Below are positions 53,501 through 63,610 of a stretch of 64,000 nt of DNA, piece by piece; position 1 is the stretch's first letter; the number at the start of each line of letters is the position of its first letter. The notes beneath the pieces are model-generated. The model saw only the letters and a program-made list of their open reading frames with translations, was not told the DNA's origin and searched no databases. Both the position numbers and the translations under genes were made by a program. This DNA comes from Planctomycetota bacterium (GTDB taxonomy: Bacteria > Planctomycetota > MHYJ01 > JACQXL01 > JACQZI01), in assembly GCA_016207825.1 (NCBI GenBank), contig JACQZI010000038.1, positions 30,949 to 94,948 on the forward strand, in the 5' to 3' direction.

Positions 53501-53593
53501 GCAAGAAAACAGGATAACAAAAACATTAAAAAGCCGGTTTTTATATTGGCATCCATTGCCTAACAGCTATAATCTAAACCAAAAGACAAAGTA

Positions 53594-53691
53594 CTTTCAC
53601 CCGCTATGTTATTGGTGTCCGGTATGTGGGCTCTGCCCTTTGGGGCAGGGGCTACATCGCTGGTCATACTGGACACTTTAGCGGGTGAAAG
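53594..53691. other. Long imperfect hairpin upstream of the RHS gene
   Basis: CTTTCACCCGCTA (53594-53606) pairs perfectly with TAGCGGGTGAAAG (53679-53691); inside it TGTCCGGTATG (53616-53626) pairs with CATACTGGACA (53665-53675) with one G-T pair; the tip has GCTCTGCCCTTTGGGGCAGG. The 98-bp structure could be a small RNA, an mRNA leader element or a palindromic mobile element. Confidence 0.6.
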
Positions 53692-53761
53692 GTAGAAATC
53701 CGGCAGTGGTTCCTTGCCCCGCTCCACTTCCCCGAATGCTTTCGGGGGGACAATAGGGAGT

Positions 53762-53797
53762 CCCCCGACTAACGTCGGGGGCGCCCTTTTTTATTTG
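53762..53797 (+). terminator. Rho-independent terminator downstream of cysS
   Basis: CCCCCGAC-TAAC-GTCGGGGG, then GCGCCCTTTTTTATTT: a strong 8-pair stem and a T-run. It isolates the RHS gene from cysS. Confidence 0.7.
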
Positions 53798-53819
53798 GTA
53801 TAGAAAAATGAGATTGCAC

Positions 53820-53848
53820 TTGACAAATAGATTGGTAAAAGATATAGT
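53820..53848 (+). promoter_or_regulatory. Consensus promoter of the RHS gene
   Basis: TTGACA (53820-53825), 17-bp spacer, TATAGT (53843-53848), 25 bp before the ATG, which has AAAGGAGG ahead of it. Confidence 0.7.
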
Positions 53849-53873
53849 ATCCACAATATAAAGGAGGTTAACC

Positions 53874-56800
53874 ATGAACTACACAAAAGTATGCGGTGTC
53901 GTAACCTTGGTTTTCCTGGCAATGGTTTTCTCAGGTAATTTTCTCTTGGCTGACCCGATAACCATAACTACAGATAGCCAGTTACCATCGGGCATTAAAG
54001 GCAATCCTTATTCCGAGACGCTAACTGTCTCAGGCGGGATTACTCCTTATAACTGGACGGTTGTCTCCGGCACCCTGCCGTCAGGGCTTGCTTTGGATGC
54101 CGCCAGCGGGCTTATCGCGGGAACACCCACGGTTACCGGCACGAGCATCTTTACCGTCAAAGTAACTTCCAGTAACAGGAAAAATGCGACTAAAGATTTA
54201 TCTATTAATATTATTGAATCCGGCGCGATAGACAACCTCTTTAGTAAAATGAAATTCCAGAAGCCGGATTCCGAAGGCTTTTACGGAGAACTCATGATGG
54301 AGGAAGAGGATACCACGCCTCCTTCTACCCCAACCCTTTCTGCTCCGGCTGATGGCTCGGCTACCAATGATACCACCCCTTCTTTTACCTGGAATGCGGT
54401 GACCGATGAGGACGTTGCCGATTACCACATAGAGATAGATACCTCATCCGCTTTTACTTCCCAGAATAAAACTCAACTGCTTCTACATATGAACGAATCA
54501 ACTACCTTTACGGATAGTTCCGCCTCTGCCCATTCCGTTTCGGTTCTTGGTAATACCTATATAGACACATCTATTACAGATACATGGGGAACGTTTAACG
54601 GATGCGCTAAGTTTGACGGGACTGATGATTATATCACTTCTACTGATAGTGCAGACTGGACTATGGGAACAGGCAATTTCACCATTGATTTCCGGGTTAG
54701 GTTTAATAGTTTAACCGATGTTGATTTAATCGGGCAAAAATACGATGGTAATAACTTCTGGCGTATTGTATATGGTAACTGGAACCATAAGCTTTGGATT
54801 CAAAATTATTCAAATACAGCGCATACGATTTTTGTATCTTGCGCCTGGGCACCGGATATCGATGTATGGTATCATATCGCAGTCGTGCGGAAGGGAACAA
54901 GCACCAATGATTTAATGGTCTTCATTAATGGGATAAGCCAAACGGTTACCTTGGATTACGGCGCATGGAGTGGAGCATTCAGCGAATTTGATGCGGCTTT
55001 AGTAATTGGAGCTGGAATGTTTGGAAATGATTTAAACGGCTGGATTGACGAACTCCGTATCTCCAAAGGCACCGCCCGCTGGACGTCAGATTTTAGCTCT
55101 AACCTGCCGGATAGCGAATACGAGGCGTTTGAACCTTTGGTTTCTATTGCCAGCATCGTTCCTATCTCTTACACCTTAACCAGCGCTTTGGATGAGGATA
55201 CATATTATTGGCGTGTCCGCGCCCGTGACAATGCCGGAAATTACGGCGAATTTTCCTCTGCCTGGGATTTTATCGTGGATACCACCGCGCCCGCGACGCC
55301 AACCCTCTACACCCCTTATGACGGGCAATATAAAACAGATACCACCCCAACACTTGATTGGGATGCGGTGACAGATACGGACGTTGCCGATTACCAATTA
55401 CAGGTTGATACCTCTTCCGCTTTTACTTCGCAATGCCAGACAAAACTGTTATTACATATGAATAGCGCCGCTACCTTCACGGATAGTTCCGTTTCCGACC
55501 ATTCCGTTTCGGTTCTTGATAATACCTGTATAGACACATCTATTACAGATACATGGGGAACGTTTAACGGATGCGCTAAGTTTGACGGAAGCGGTGATTA
55601 TTTGACTATTCCCGATAGCGAGGACTGGACTTGGAGCGGTGATTTCACCATAGATTTCTGGGCGAGGTTTGATGCAACAGGTTCTCAGGTTATTTTTTCG
55701 CATGCAAATGATTCAGATGGATACTTAAGGCTGGGATATGATTTTACTGGTCAAAATTGGTGGCTTGTAGAAACTTCAACGTCCCAAACTTTTTCTGATA
55801 CCGGAATATCTACAGGTGCATGGTATCATGTAGCTGTTGTTCGGAGTAGTGGAGTGCTAAAAGTATTTAGGGATGGTTCGCAAAAAGGTTCTGATTGGTC
55901 GAGGAGTACTACCTATGATTCTGATTCCAATGGTTTGAGAATAGGCAGAAATTATGGAGAGACTGAATATTATTTTGACGGCTGGATGGACGAACTCCGT
56001 ATCTCAAAAGGCATCGCCCGCTGGACTTCCGATTTTACCCCGCCTACTATTGAATACGACGGCAATGCCCTGGTTTCGGTTACAGGAATTACCCCCACTA
56101 ATTACACCTTGACAGACGCCTTGGATGAAGATACATATTACTGCCGCGTCCGCGCGCGCGATAACGCCGGCAATTACGGCCCTTATGCAAGCGCCTATAC
56201 ATTTACCATCACCAATACCACCCCTTCCATTACTTCATTAAGCTCCAGCTATGGTTTGCCCGGCGATGTCATTACCATCACCGGTTCTTCCTTCTGGCCA
56301 CAGCAATGGGATTCCAAGGTCTACCTCTACGAAACCCCGGCAACAATCAGCTCATGGAGCGATAGCCAGATTGTCATTACTATCCCCAACATGTCTGCCG
56401 TAAACAATTACATATATGTCCAGACCGATAATACTTACAGTAACTTCGTTCCCTTCCAGGTCGGCTGGAATCTCACGGGCGGTAACCATTCCGGCGCTGA
56501 TTGGACGCCTGCGGATGACGAAACTGTCGGCGGCGCGCATTATAATATCGGAACCTTTACCGTTACTTCGGTTACAAACATCACCGTCGCGCCTTATAAC
56601 GGCTCAACCGGCGGCGAGTTCAAAATCTATTCCGATATCGTCAATATCGAAAGCGGCGGTTCTATTGATGCCAACGGCGCAGGTTACGGCCCCGAACAGG
56701 GCCCCGGCGCGCCGATCGGAGAAGGTAATACGGGCGGCGGCACAGGCGGTAGCCACGCGGCTTATGGCGGCCACGGATACTACGGTTCCAAAAGTCCCGG

Positions 56801-59800
56801 CGAGCCTTACGGCAATCGCTATGAGCCTGATACTATGGGTTCCGGCGGCTCCCACGGGCAAAGCAGCGCCGAGGCCGGCTCAGGCGGCGGCTTGCTTGAA
56901 TTCTGGACTGCCGGCACATTCACCAATAACGGCATGATATATGCCTCCGGCTCCGACGGTTCGCTTGATACTTCTGAAGAATACGGCGGCGGCGGCGGCG
57001 CGGGCGGCGCTATCTTTGTCTCCGCGCACGTCGTTACCGGCACCGGAAATATGTACGCTTACGGCGGTTCGGGCGGCAACGGCTCAAACTATCCCGGCGG
57101 CGGCGGCTCGGGCGGCTATATCGCCATCAATACTGCCTCCGGCTCTTACAGCCTGTCCAAGCTATATCTCACCGGCGGCGCCGGACCAGGCGATGCCGGA
57201 GACGGCGAGAACGGCCTTATCGGCTTTACTCACCAGGGTAAATACGGCTCGCCCTGCCAAAACGGTTGTTATACGGGCGGCGGCTCCATCATCAACGTTG
57301 CTTCCGGCAACTTGAATATTGATATTGATATCACCAATATCGCCCCGGTTGCCGGCTCATTCCCACAGAATTTCTCCCTATACTATAATTCCAACGGCAC
57401 CGGCTCAGGCGGCGGTTCCGCTTTCGGTCCCAGGTGGAACCATACCTTCCAGCATAAAATAGACGTCGAACTGGCTGATAAAATCCTCACCTGGACGGAC
57501 GGCATGGGCAGGAAAATCACCTTTAACGACGACGACGCCGATACCGTCTATGAATCGTCTTCGGTCTACGGCGCTTATGCCGTCATTACCAATACCGGCT
57601 CAAGCTACGAAGTGCTTACCAAAGACCGGACTCTCTATACATTTAATAGCTCGGGCAGCCGCCTGCTTACTATCGAAGACCGTAACGGCAATTCTATTTC
57701 CTGCACCTATAACGCCCAAAACAGGCTTACCAATATCACCATACCGGGTAACCGGGCGATTTCACTTTACTATAACGCTAACGGCAAGATTGATACGGCA
57801 ATAGACCCGGATGGCAACGTCACCACCTTTACCTATACCGCCGCTAACCAGCTGGAATATATTAAGAAAGGGCCCGGTTATGAATGGCAGTGGTATTTTA
57901 CTTACAAAACAGGCACCAATCTTATCGAAACACGCACCAACCCCTTGAGCAAGGTGACTACCTATGCTTATGACGGCCTGGGCAGGCTCATTCAGGTTAC
58001 CAATGCCCTGAGTGAAGTAAAGACCATCTCAAGCGACCTTTATGCAAGCGAAGCGGCCATCACCGAATTCGGCGCGACTACCTCCAGCATTATGGGTTTC
58101 AATATCGTCAAGGATACCGCCGATAGCCTGATGGATGAGGAAGGCAACGTCGTCACCTCCACCTTCGATGCCTATCGTAATCTGACCTCAAAGACAGACG
58201 CACGCGGCTATGCCTCCACCTTTGATTATGATTCACGCGGCAACGTCGTCACACGCACAGACGCCGCCGGTTATAAGACCTGGTATCAGTATGATGATTC
58301 GGCTAATCCGGATTTGCCCACCCGCATCATAGACGACCTTAATACTACCACCTACATGGAATACGACGCCAACGGCAATATGGTTACGCTCGTCCGTGCG
58401 TTAGGCGTTACCGGCATCGAACAAGAAACCGATTTCACCTACAATGCCGACGGCACTCTCGCCTCACAATGTATTGACCCCTCCGGCTTGGCGATTACCA
58501 CGACCTATTCTTACAACGGTTATGGCTACATGTATAAGAAAACCGTCGACCAGTCCGGCTTAAACCTTATCTACGAATCCGACCTTAATATCCTGGGCTA
58601 TATCACCCGCACCTACGACTACCGCTACCAGACCGGCAAAACCGTCTATACGGATTATGAATATGATTACCGCGGCAACCAGACCAAGATTACCGCCCCC
58701 ACCCGCGACGGCGCGACCGTCCGGATAGACCTGGAATACGATAAGATGGATAGGCTCACCAAACGGACTGAAGACGTGGGAGGCTTGGCAATAGAAACCA
58801 CCAATACCTATAACGACGTTGGCTGGCTGACTGAAACCGCCCTTGACCCGGCCGGATTAAATATTAAAACCAAGCAAGAATACTATGACAACGGCTTATT
58901 GAAAAAGACTACCCATGACCCGCAGGGTGCAGAGGAAGCGACTGTTGAATATGAATACTTTGATAACGGCTGGTTGAAGAAAACCAAGCGCCAGCTTACC
59001 GCCACCCCGACCTATGCCGAAACCACTTACACCTACGACGCCAACGGCAACCGCTTAACCGTCACCGACCCGGAACTTCACGTTACAACATCTACTTATG
59101 ACGTCTTGAACCGAACCCTTACCGTAACCGACCCGGAAAGCAATGTCACGGAATACCATTACCCATCCTGCGGCTGCGGCTCGGCTGATTGGATAGAAGA
59201 CGCCCGTAATAACAAGACCTATACCTATACCGACGAATTGAAGCGCGTGAAATACGTCAAGACTCCCGACGATACCGTTGCCAATAAATATATCACCGTT
59301 GCTTATGTGTATGATAAAGCCGGACGCACGACGCAGGTTATCGGCCCGTGGTATGACGACGGCGATGGGGATGCCGAGGGGGGCGAATACAGGAACCCGG
59401 CAGGCACCCAGGCAATCGTTACCCGCTACACCGAATACGACAAGGCAGGACGCGTGACCGAGACTTATGTCAAGGAGGCAGGAATCGGCACCGAACACTC
59501 TAACGTCGAGTATTACTATGCCGATATGTCGGGCGATAAAACCATCCACTCAACAAGGTCTTTGGTCGATACCGGCACATATCTTATAGTTGCCAATTAT
59601 TACGATGAAGGCGGACGGCTGGAAAAGACCGCTTTAGACCCGACCGGATTGAATGAAGAGACTTATTTTACCTATGATAATCTCGGCAGGCAGACCCGTG
59701 TACAGGCGGCTTATGGCGATGCCCTGGAAACAGATACCTGGTATATCTATAACAATGCCGGTTGGCTCACCAAGAAGCGTCCCTTTGCCAATAACGATAC

Positions 59801-62171
59801 CTATGCCACCGAATATACTTATAATAATCGCGGACAGGTCTTGCGCATCTACGACGCCGAAGGCTTGAACGCCGGAACTCCCTATTACACGGAAAATACC
59901 TATGATAAGGGCGGACGCCTGACCCGTGTCACCAACCCACTGGGTGATTACACCGAATACGAATACGATGCGGACGGCTTGCGCACCAAGCTTTCCTATT
60001 ACCGTGATTCCAATAAGGTCGATACCACTTACGCTTATTATGACAACCATCTCCTGGAAACCACGAGTTATTCAGGGTCCACCGGCACCAACACCACCAC
60101 GAACTATTACGACGCCAACGGCAACCTGACTTCCACGACGGACGCCATGGGGCAGACGACAAGTTTCACCTATGATAAGAACAACCGTTTAACAATGAAA
60201 CAATGTAACACTGAAACTGTCCAGTATACCTTGGATGCCAACAGCAACGTCCTGGCTGTGGACGATGCCAATACCGATACGGACAATGAATACGATTACC
60301 TGAGCCGCCTGACAAAGGTCACGAACAACAAGTATTCTCCGGCAAAGGTGATAGATTACACCTATTTTGAGGATGGAACGAGGAAGAGCATGGACGGTCC
60401 CGACTCGGGAACCACGGATAAGATAGAGTATGCCTATGACATGGCAAAGCGGCTGGATACGGTCACGAGGAACTCTACCCAAATAGCGGATTACGATTAT
60501 AATAAGCTCGGGCAGAGGACGGAGCTCTATTTCGGGGCGAATAAATCCGGCTCGCACACGCATTATACATATGACAGCGCCGTGCCGACCAGGTGGCTGA
60601 CCGTAGTGGAGAACCATACTTCCACGGCAACGGTTTCGTCGTTTACCTATGTCCTGGATAAAGTGGGAAACCGGACTAAGATGACCTTGGCAAACGGTGA
60701 TTATGTGGATTATGATTATGATAATATTTATCAGTTGACAAGCGAGCAGAAAAAAGATAGTCTGAATAACAGTATTTACCTGAACACATGGACGTATGAC
60801 GAGGTCGGCAACCGTGAAACGCAGACGAGGGACTCTATAACAGTGACGAATTATGCCTATAACAACGCCTGCCAGTTAATCAGTGATACGGTAAACAGCT
60901 TGACGAATATGTACGATTACGATGCGAACGGGAATATGATTACGAAGACACAAGGCGCGAATGTGACGAGCTGGGTGTATAACTACAATAATCTTGTTGT
61001 TTCATATTACGACCCGATAACGACCAACAACTCAACCTACACATGGGACGCGATGGGCCGGCGCATCAGCAAGACGGTCAACGGAACGACAGAAAAATAC
61101 ATGTACGATGGTCATAACATCATTGCGGATTATGACGGTAGTAACAATCTTACAGCCCAATACGTGACTCCGTTCCTTGACCAAAACTTGACGATTTCAC
61201 GTAGTGGCAGTACTTACTACTACATGCACGACGGGTTAGGCTCGGTAAGAAACTTAATTAATACCAGCGAGATTGTGGTGAATAGTTATGATTACACGGC
61301 GTTTGGAGAAACCTTGAGTGCAACCGAAGGTGTGCAGAACCGGTATCAATTTGCCGGCAGGGAAAAGGACAGCGAGAACGGCTCGTATCACAGCCGCACG
61401 CGGCAGTATTTTCCGGGCATCGGGCGCTTTAACCGCCGTGATTCTATTGGCTATAGTGGTGGGATAAATCTGTATAGTTACGTAAGAAACAATCCGGTGA
61501 TGTATAGAGATCCAATGGGATTGGAACATATAACAGGCAATGAATGGAATGTGCAGAAAGGAGATACTTTAAGAAGTATCTTTGAATGGTTATGGAGACC
61601 TGCTATAAAAGACGGGAAGAAAGATCCAACAGGACAAACAGAAGGAGAATATGGTGGTGACTGGTGGTTTGGTCTTAAAAATGAATCTGATAAGGAACTT
61701 GCTTTTCAGGAGTTCTTAAAACGTGTACGTGCTAATAATCCTGAACTCGCAAATTATTCTCCGGATCAACCTTTACCAGACGAGTCAACAGATAAGACAA
61801 TAGATTTTTGGTCGGGTGGAGATCCATGTTATTGCAAAGAGGCCAAAAGGGCTGATGAATGCCGTGCCCAAAAAACCATATCGCGGCATACAGCAATAAA
61901 AGAGCACGAAAAGAATAACGACAAACTTACAGTGGCGTTTGTTGGGAGTTTTTTGACTGGGGGTGCTACAGTGTCGTTTATTGAGGCTTTGCCTAGTGAT
62001 TACCTTTCTCTCGTGAATCCTACTCCTAGCGTAGGGCAGTCTGTTACTGACTACCTAATAGCATTATACAGGATTGGGAAAGAAAACCTTAATGCTCAAG
62101 AAGACATCGCTTTTCAAAATGCAGAGCAAAAATATAAAGAATGTTGTGAGGCATGTCCGCCAAAAGAGTAA
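53874..62171 (+). CDS. Giant secreted RHS/YD-repeat protein with LamG modules
   Basis: 2765 residues. Order: signal peptide (1-27); He_PIG-type Ig domain (28-115); two copies of an Ig-like plus LamG module (152-474 and 475-780); IPT/TIG domain (about 781-865); Gly-rich stretch (about 920-1125); YD repeats (about 1250-2430), interrupted by a CGCG cluster near 1763; RHS core (about 2436-2549) with YYYMHDGLGSVRNLIN, YQFAGREKDSENGSYHSRTR and the ending RNNPVMYRDPMGL. The last 216 residues follow the core as in polymorphic toxins: a LysM-like WNVQKGDTLRSIFEW, then a Cys-rich helical region with a hydrophobic segment. No known toxin motif is visible. DNA after the core is AT-richer. Confidence 0.9.
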   Translation: MNYTKVCGVVTLVFLAMVFSGNFLLADPITITTDSQLPSGIKGNPYSETLTVSGGITPYNWTVVSGTLPSGLALDAASGLIAGTPTVTGTSIFTVKVTSSNRKNATKDLSINIIESGAIDNLFSKMKFQKPDSEGFYGELMMEEEDTTPPSTPTLSAPADGSATNDTTPSFTWNAVTDEDVADYHIEIDTSSAFTSQNKTQLLLHMNESTTFTDSSASAHSVSVLGNTYIDTSITDTWGTFNGCAKFDGTDDYITSTDSADWTMGTGNFTIDFRVRFNSLTDVDLIGQKYDGNNFWRIVYGNWNHKLWIQNYSNTAHTIFVSCAWAPDIDVWYHIAVVRKGTSTNDLMVFINGISQTVTLDYGAWSGAFSEFDAALVIGAGMFGNDLNGWIDELRISKGTARWTSDFSSNLPDSEYEAFEPLVSIASIVPISYTLTSALDEDTYYWRVRARDNAGNYGEFSSAWDFIVDTTAPATPTLYTPYDGQYKTDTTPTLDWDAVTDTDVADYQLQVDTSSAFTSQCQTKLLLHMNSAATFTDSSVSDHSVSVLDNTCIDTSITDTWGTFNGCAKFDGSGDYLTIPDSEDWTWSGDFTIDFWARFDATGSQVIFSHANDSDGYLRLGYDFTGQNWWLVETSTSQTFSDTGISTGAWYHVAVVRSSGVLKVFRDGSQKGSDWSRSTTYDSDSNGLRIGRNYGETEYYFDGWMDELRISKGIARWTSDFTPPTIEYDGNALVSVTGITPTNYTLTDALDEDTYYCRVRARDNAGNYGPYASAYTFTITNTTPSITSLSSSYGLPGDVITITGSSFWPQQWDSKVYLYETPATISSWSDSQIVITIPNMSAVNNYIYVQTDNTYSNFVPFQVGWNLTGGNHSGADWTPADDETVGGAHYNIGTFTVTSVTNITVAPYNGSTGGEFKIYSDIVNIESGGSIDANGAGYGPEQGPGAPIGEGNTGGGTGGSHAAYGGHGYYGSKSPGEPYGNRYEPDTMGSGGSHGQSSAEAGSGGGLLEFWTAGTFTNNGMIYASGSDGSLDTSEEYGGGGGAGGAIFVSAHVVTGTGNMYAYGGSGGNGSNYPGGGGSGGYIAINTASGSYSLSKLYLTGGAGPGDAGDGENGLIGFTHQGKYGSPCQNGCYTGGGSIINVASGNLNIDIDITNIAPVAGSFPQNFSLYYNSNGTGSGGGSAFGPRWNHTFQHKIDVELADKILTWTDGMGRKITFNDDDADTVYESSSVYGAYAVITNTGSSYEVLTKDRTLYTFNSSGSRLLTIEDRNGNSISCTYNAQNRLTNITIPGNRAISLYYNANGKIDTAIDPDGNVTTFTYTAANQLEYIKKGPGYEWQWYFTYKTGTNLIETRTNPLSKVTTYAYDGLGRLIQVTNALSEVKTISSDLYASEAAITEFGATTSSIMGFNIVKDTADSLMDEEGNVVTSTFDAYRNLTSKTDARGYASTFDYDSRGNVVTRTDAAGYKTWYQYDDSANPDLPTRIIDDLNTTTYMEYDANGNMVTLVRALGVTGIEQETDFTYNADGTLASQCIDPSGLAITTTYSYNGYGYMYKKTVDQSGLNLIYESDLNILGYITRTYDYRYQTGKTVYTDYEYDYRGNQTKITAPTRDGATVRIDLEYDKMDRLTKRTEDVGGLAIETTNTYNDVGWLTETALDPAGLNIKTKQEYYDNGLLKKTTHDPQGAEEATVEYEYFDNGWLKKTKRQLTATPTYAETTYTYDANGNRLTVTDPELHVTTSTYDVLNRTLTVTDPESNVTEYHYPSCGCGSADWIEDARNNKTYTYTDELKRVKYVKTPDDTVANKYITVAYVYDKAGRTTQVIGPWYDDGDGDAEGGEYRNPAGTQAIVTRYTEYDKAGRVTETYVKEAGIGTEHSNVEYYYADMSGDKTIHSTRSLVDTGTYLIVANYYDEGGRLEKTALDPTGLNEETYFTYDNLGRQTRVQAAYGDALETDTWYIYNNAGWLTKKRPFANNDTYATEYTYNNRGQVLRIYDAEGLNAGTPYYTENTYDKGGRLTRVTNPLGDYTEYEYDADGLRTKLSYYRDSNKVDTTYAYYDNHLLETTSYSGSTGTNTTTNYYDANGNLTSTTDAMGQTTSFTYDKNNRLTMKQCNTETVQYTLDANSNVLAVDDANTDTDNEYDYLSRLTKVTNNKYSPAKVIDYTYFEDGTRKSMDGPDSGTTDKIEYAYDMAKRLDTVTRNSTQIADYDYNKLGQRTELYFGANKSGSHTHYTYDSAVPTRWLTVVENHTSTATVSSFTYVLDKVGNRTKMTLANGDYVDYDYDNIYQLTSEQKKDSLNNSIYLNTWTYDEVGNRETQTRDSITVTNYAYNNACQLISDTVNSLTNMYDYDANGNMITKTQGANVTSWVYNYNNLVVSYYDPITTNNSTYTWDAMGRRISKTVNGTTEKYMYDGHNIIADYDGSNNLTAQYVTPFLDQNLTISRSGSTYYYMHDGLGSVRNLINTSEIVVNSYDYTAFGETLSATEGVQNRYQFAGREKDSENGSYHSRTRQYFPGIGRFNRRDSIGYSGGINLYSYVRNNPVMYRDPMGLEHITGNEWNVQKGDTLRSIFEWLWRPAIKDGKKDPTGQTEGEYGGDWWFGLKNESDKELAFQEFLKRVRANNPELANYSPDQPLPDESTDKTIDFWSGGDPCYCKEAKRADECRAQKTISRHTAIKEHEKNNDKLTVAFVGSFLTGGATVSFIEALPSDYLSLVNPTPSVGQSVTDYLIALYRIGKENLNAQEDIAFQNAEQKYKECCEACPPKE
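54329..56214 (+). repeat. Tandem duplication inside the RHS gene
   Basis: The segment from 54329 is repeated from 55298, an offset of 969 bp (323 codons). A 59-bp stretch (54561 onward and 55530 onward, starting ATAGACACATCTATTACAG) is identical, while the LamG cores differ, so the duplication is old but has been partly homogenised. Confidence 0.85.
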
Positions 62172-62218
62172 CTTATGCAGTAAAGTATTTATAGTAGCTT
62201 CTATTTAAAGGAGTAAGA

Positions 62219-63373
62219 ATGAGAAAGACGCTATTGATATTACTATGGGTGTTAATTGTATCTTGTTCCAACCGGGAAAATGATGCTATTTTCCAAAAGG
62301 CGCTTCAAAATATCAAGAGGATAGATAGTACGGATGTGGAACGCAACAGTTACAAAAGTGTTGTGAATATTGAGTTGGTTTTTAAAGGGAAAAAACTAAA
62401 CAAAATCGATGTTGATAAGCTTGAAGCCCTTCTAAAGAAAGAGCCTTTTCGTTTGGATATTCACATACAACTTATAGGTTATTATGTTCGCAATAATAAA
62501 GAGGATCAAAAGGAATACGAAGAACATTTAATATGGGCTATTACAAATTATCCTGACTTGGAATTTGTAGTGTCATCTTTTTTGCAGGTTGATTCTATTA
62601 TATCTCCAAACTTATATAAGAAAATTGAGAAATTATGGCTTAGACAAATTGAAGTGAATAATGACAATCACTTGGTTCTTTTAAATGCTTCTAATTTCTT
62701 TTTTCACGCTAATCCTAACTTAGCAGAAAAACTTCTCAAGAATGCCAAGGTTCTTGCGCCTGAAAACTATGACATATCGCGCTATTTGACTACGTTTTAT
62801 GAGGTTCACGACAAGCCTAAAGAAGCAGAAAATGAAAAAAAAGGTTTTGCGGCTAACCGGCTAAAAAAGCTGGAAAGTCAATTAGGCGAATCTTTGGGGG
62901 CAGATTACTTTTATTGCCTATTGGATATTACCAAGCAAGCATATATTTCCGGTTCTTTTGAGAAGGCTGTTGATTATGCGAATAAATTATTAAAGGAATC
63001 CTCTAAATTTGAAAACGACTGGAATTACGGAAATGCAATTCATCATGGTTATATTATTTTAGGGCTTGTAAGCTTTAAATCTGGAGATATCGTTAAAGCT
63101 AGGGATTGCCTGATTCGGTCCGGATTGGTGAGTGGTTCACCACAATTAAATTCTTTTGGTCCTGATATGACTCTTGCAAAGCTATTGTTAAAAAGTGGCA
63201 AGAATACAACACCAGAAAAAGATGATGTTAAAGCTGTTATTCAGTATTTGCAAAATTGCAAGAATTTTTGGAGGGGTGAAGTGGACTTGCTGGATGCATG
63301 GATAAAAACAATTGAATCCGGCGGAACCCCGGACTTTGATAAGAATTGTCATTATGATACCATAATACCATAG
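62219..63373 (+). CDS. AT-rich lipoprotein with TPR-like helices downstream of the RHS gene
   Basis: 384 residues. MRKTLLILLWVLIVSC ends in a lipobox; AAAGGAG precedes the ATG. The mature protein is helical with TPR-like pairs (LLNASNFFFHANPNLAEKLL, AISGSFEKAVDYANKL-type, VSFKSGDIVKARDCLIRS). It starts 47 bp after the RHS stop and shares the AT-rich composition of the RHS tip, the position of an immunity protein in toxin loci, though no immunity family is recognised. An 8-bp tandem duplication at the very end truncates it (see findings). Confidence 0.65.
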   Translation: MRKTLLILLWVLIVSCSNRENDAIFQKALQNIKRIDSTDVERNSYKSVVNIELVFKGKKLNKIDVDKLEALLKKEPFRLDIHIQLIGYYVRNNKEDQKEYEEHLIWAITNYPDLEFVVSSFLQVDSIISPNLYKKIEKLWLRQIEVNNDNHLVLLNASNFFFHANPNLAEKLLKNAKVLAPENYDISRYLTTFYEVHDKPKEAENEKKGFAANRLKKLESQLGESLGADYFYCLLDITKQAYISGSFEKAVDYANKLLKESSKFENDWNYGNAIHHGYIILGLVSFKSGDIVKARDCLIRSGLVSGSPQLNSFGPDMTLAKLLLKSGKNTTPEKDDVKAVIQYLQNCKNFWRGEVDLLDAWIKTIESGGTPDFDKNCHYDTIIP

Positions 63374-63483
63374 AAGTTCACGAATCCGAACCGCCCAACG
63401 ATGGGACGAAAGATAAATCAACCGACAATAAACAAGATAAGTAGTTCCAACATTATCCCGCAAGGGATAGGAGAGGAGGCTTT

Positions 63484-63610
63484 ATGGCATTGGACAACCT
63501 GATTTCAATTGCCTTTACGCCGGCGGAGTTAGCCGATATGGATACGGCTTTGACCTATTTTATTCCCGCCTGACAAGGGTGGAGGGCAGGCGTTATGGTC
63601 AGCTTTTGGT
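63484..63610 (+). pseudogene. Truncated small gene with an intact ribosome site
   Basis: GGAGAGGAGG precedes an ATG at 63484 that opens MALDNLISIAFTPAELADMD and stops after 29 codons at 63573. Just past the stop another frame gives LTRVEGRRYGQLL. I recall a family of about 60-80 residues starting MALDNLISI and continuing xxLTPEERRQYGxL; joined by a frameshift the two pieces fit that pattern, so this looks like a recently broken gene. Confidence 0.5.

Noticed and set aside
53560..53691. Integron attC site
   Set aside because: GCCTAAC at about 53558 and the long hairpin look suggestive, but no matching GTTRRRY end follows and there is no integrase or cassette pattern.
56352..57315. Open frames on both strands inside the RHS gene
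   Set aside because: They arise from GC-biased repeats in the Gly-rich region and show no family motif or ribosome site.
61523..62168. Known nuclease or deaminase toxin at the RHS tip
   Set aside because: None of the usual HNH, GHH, or deaminase HxE/PCxxC signatures is present; the tip stays unassigned.
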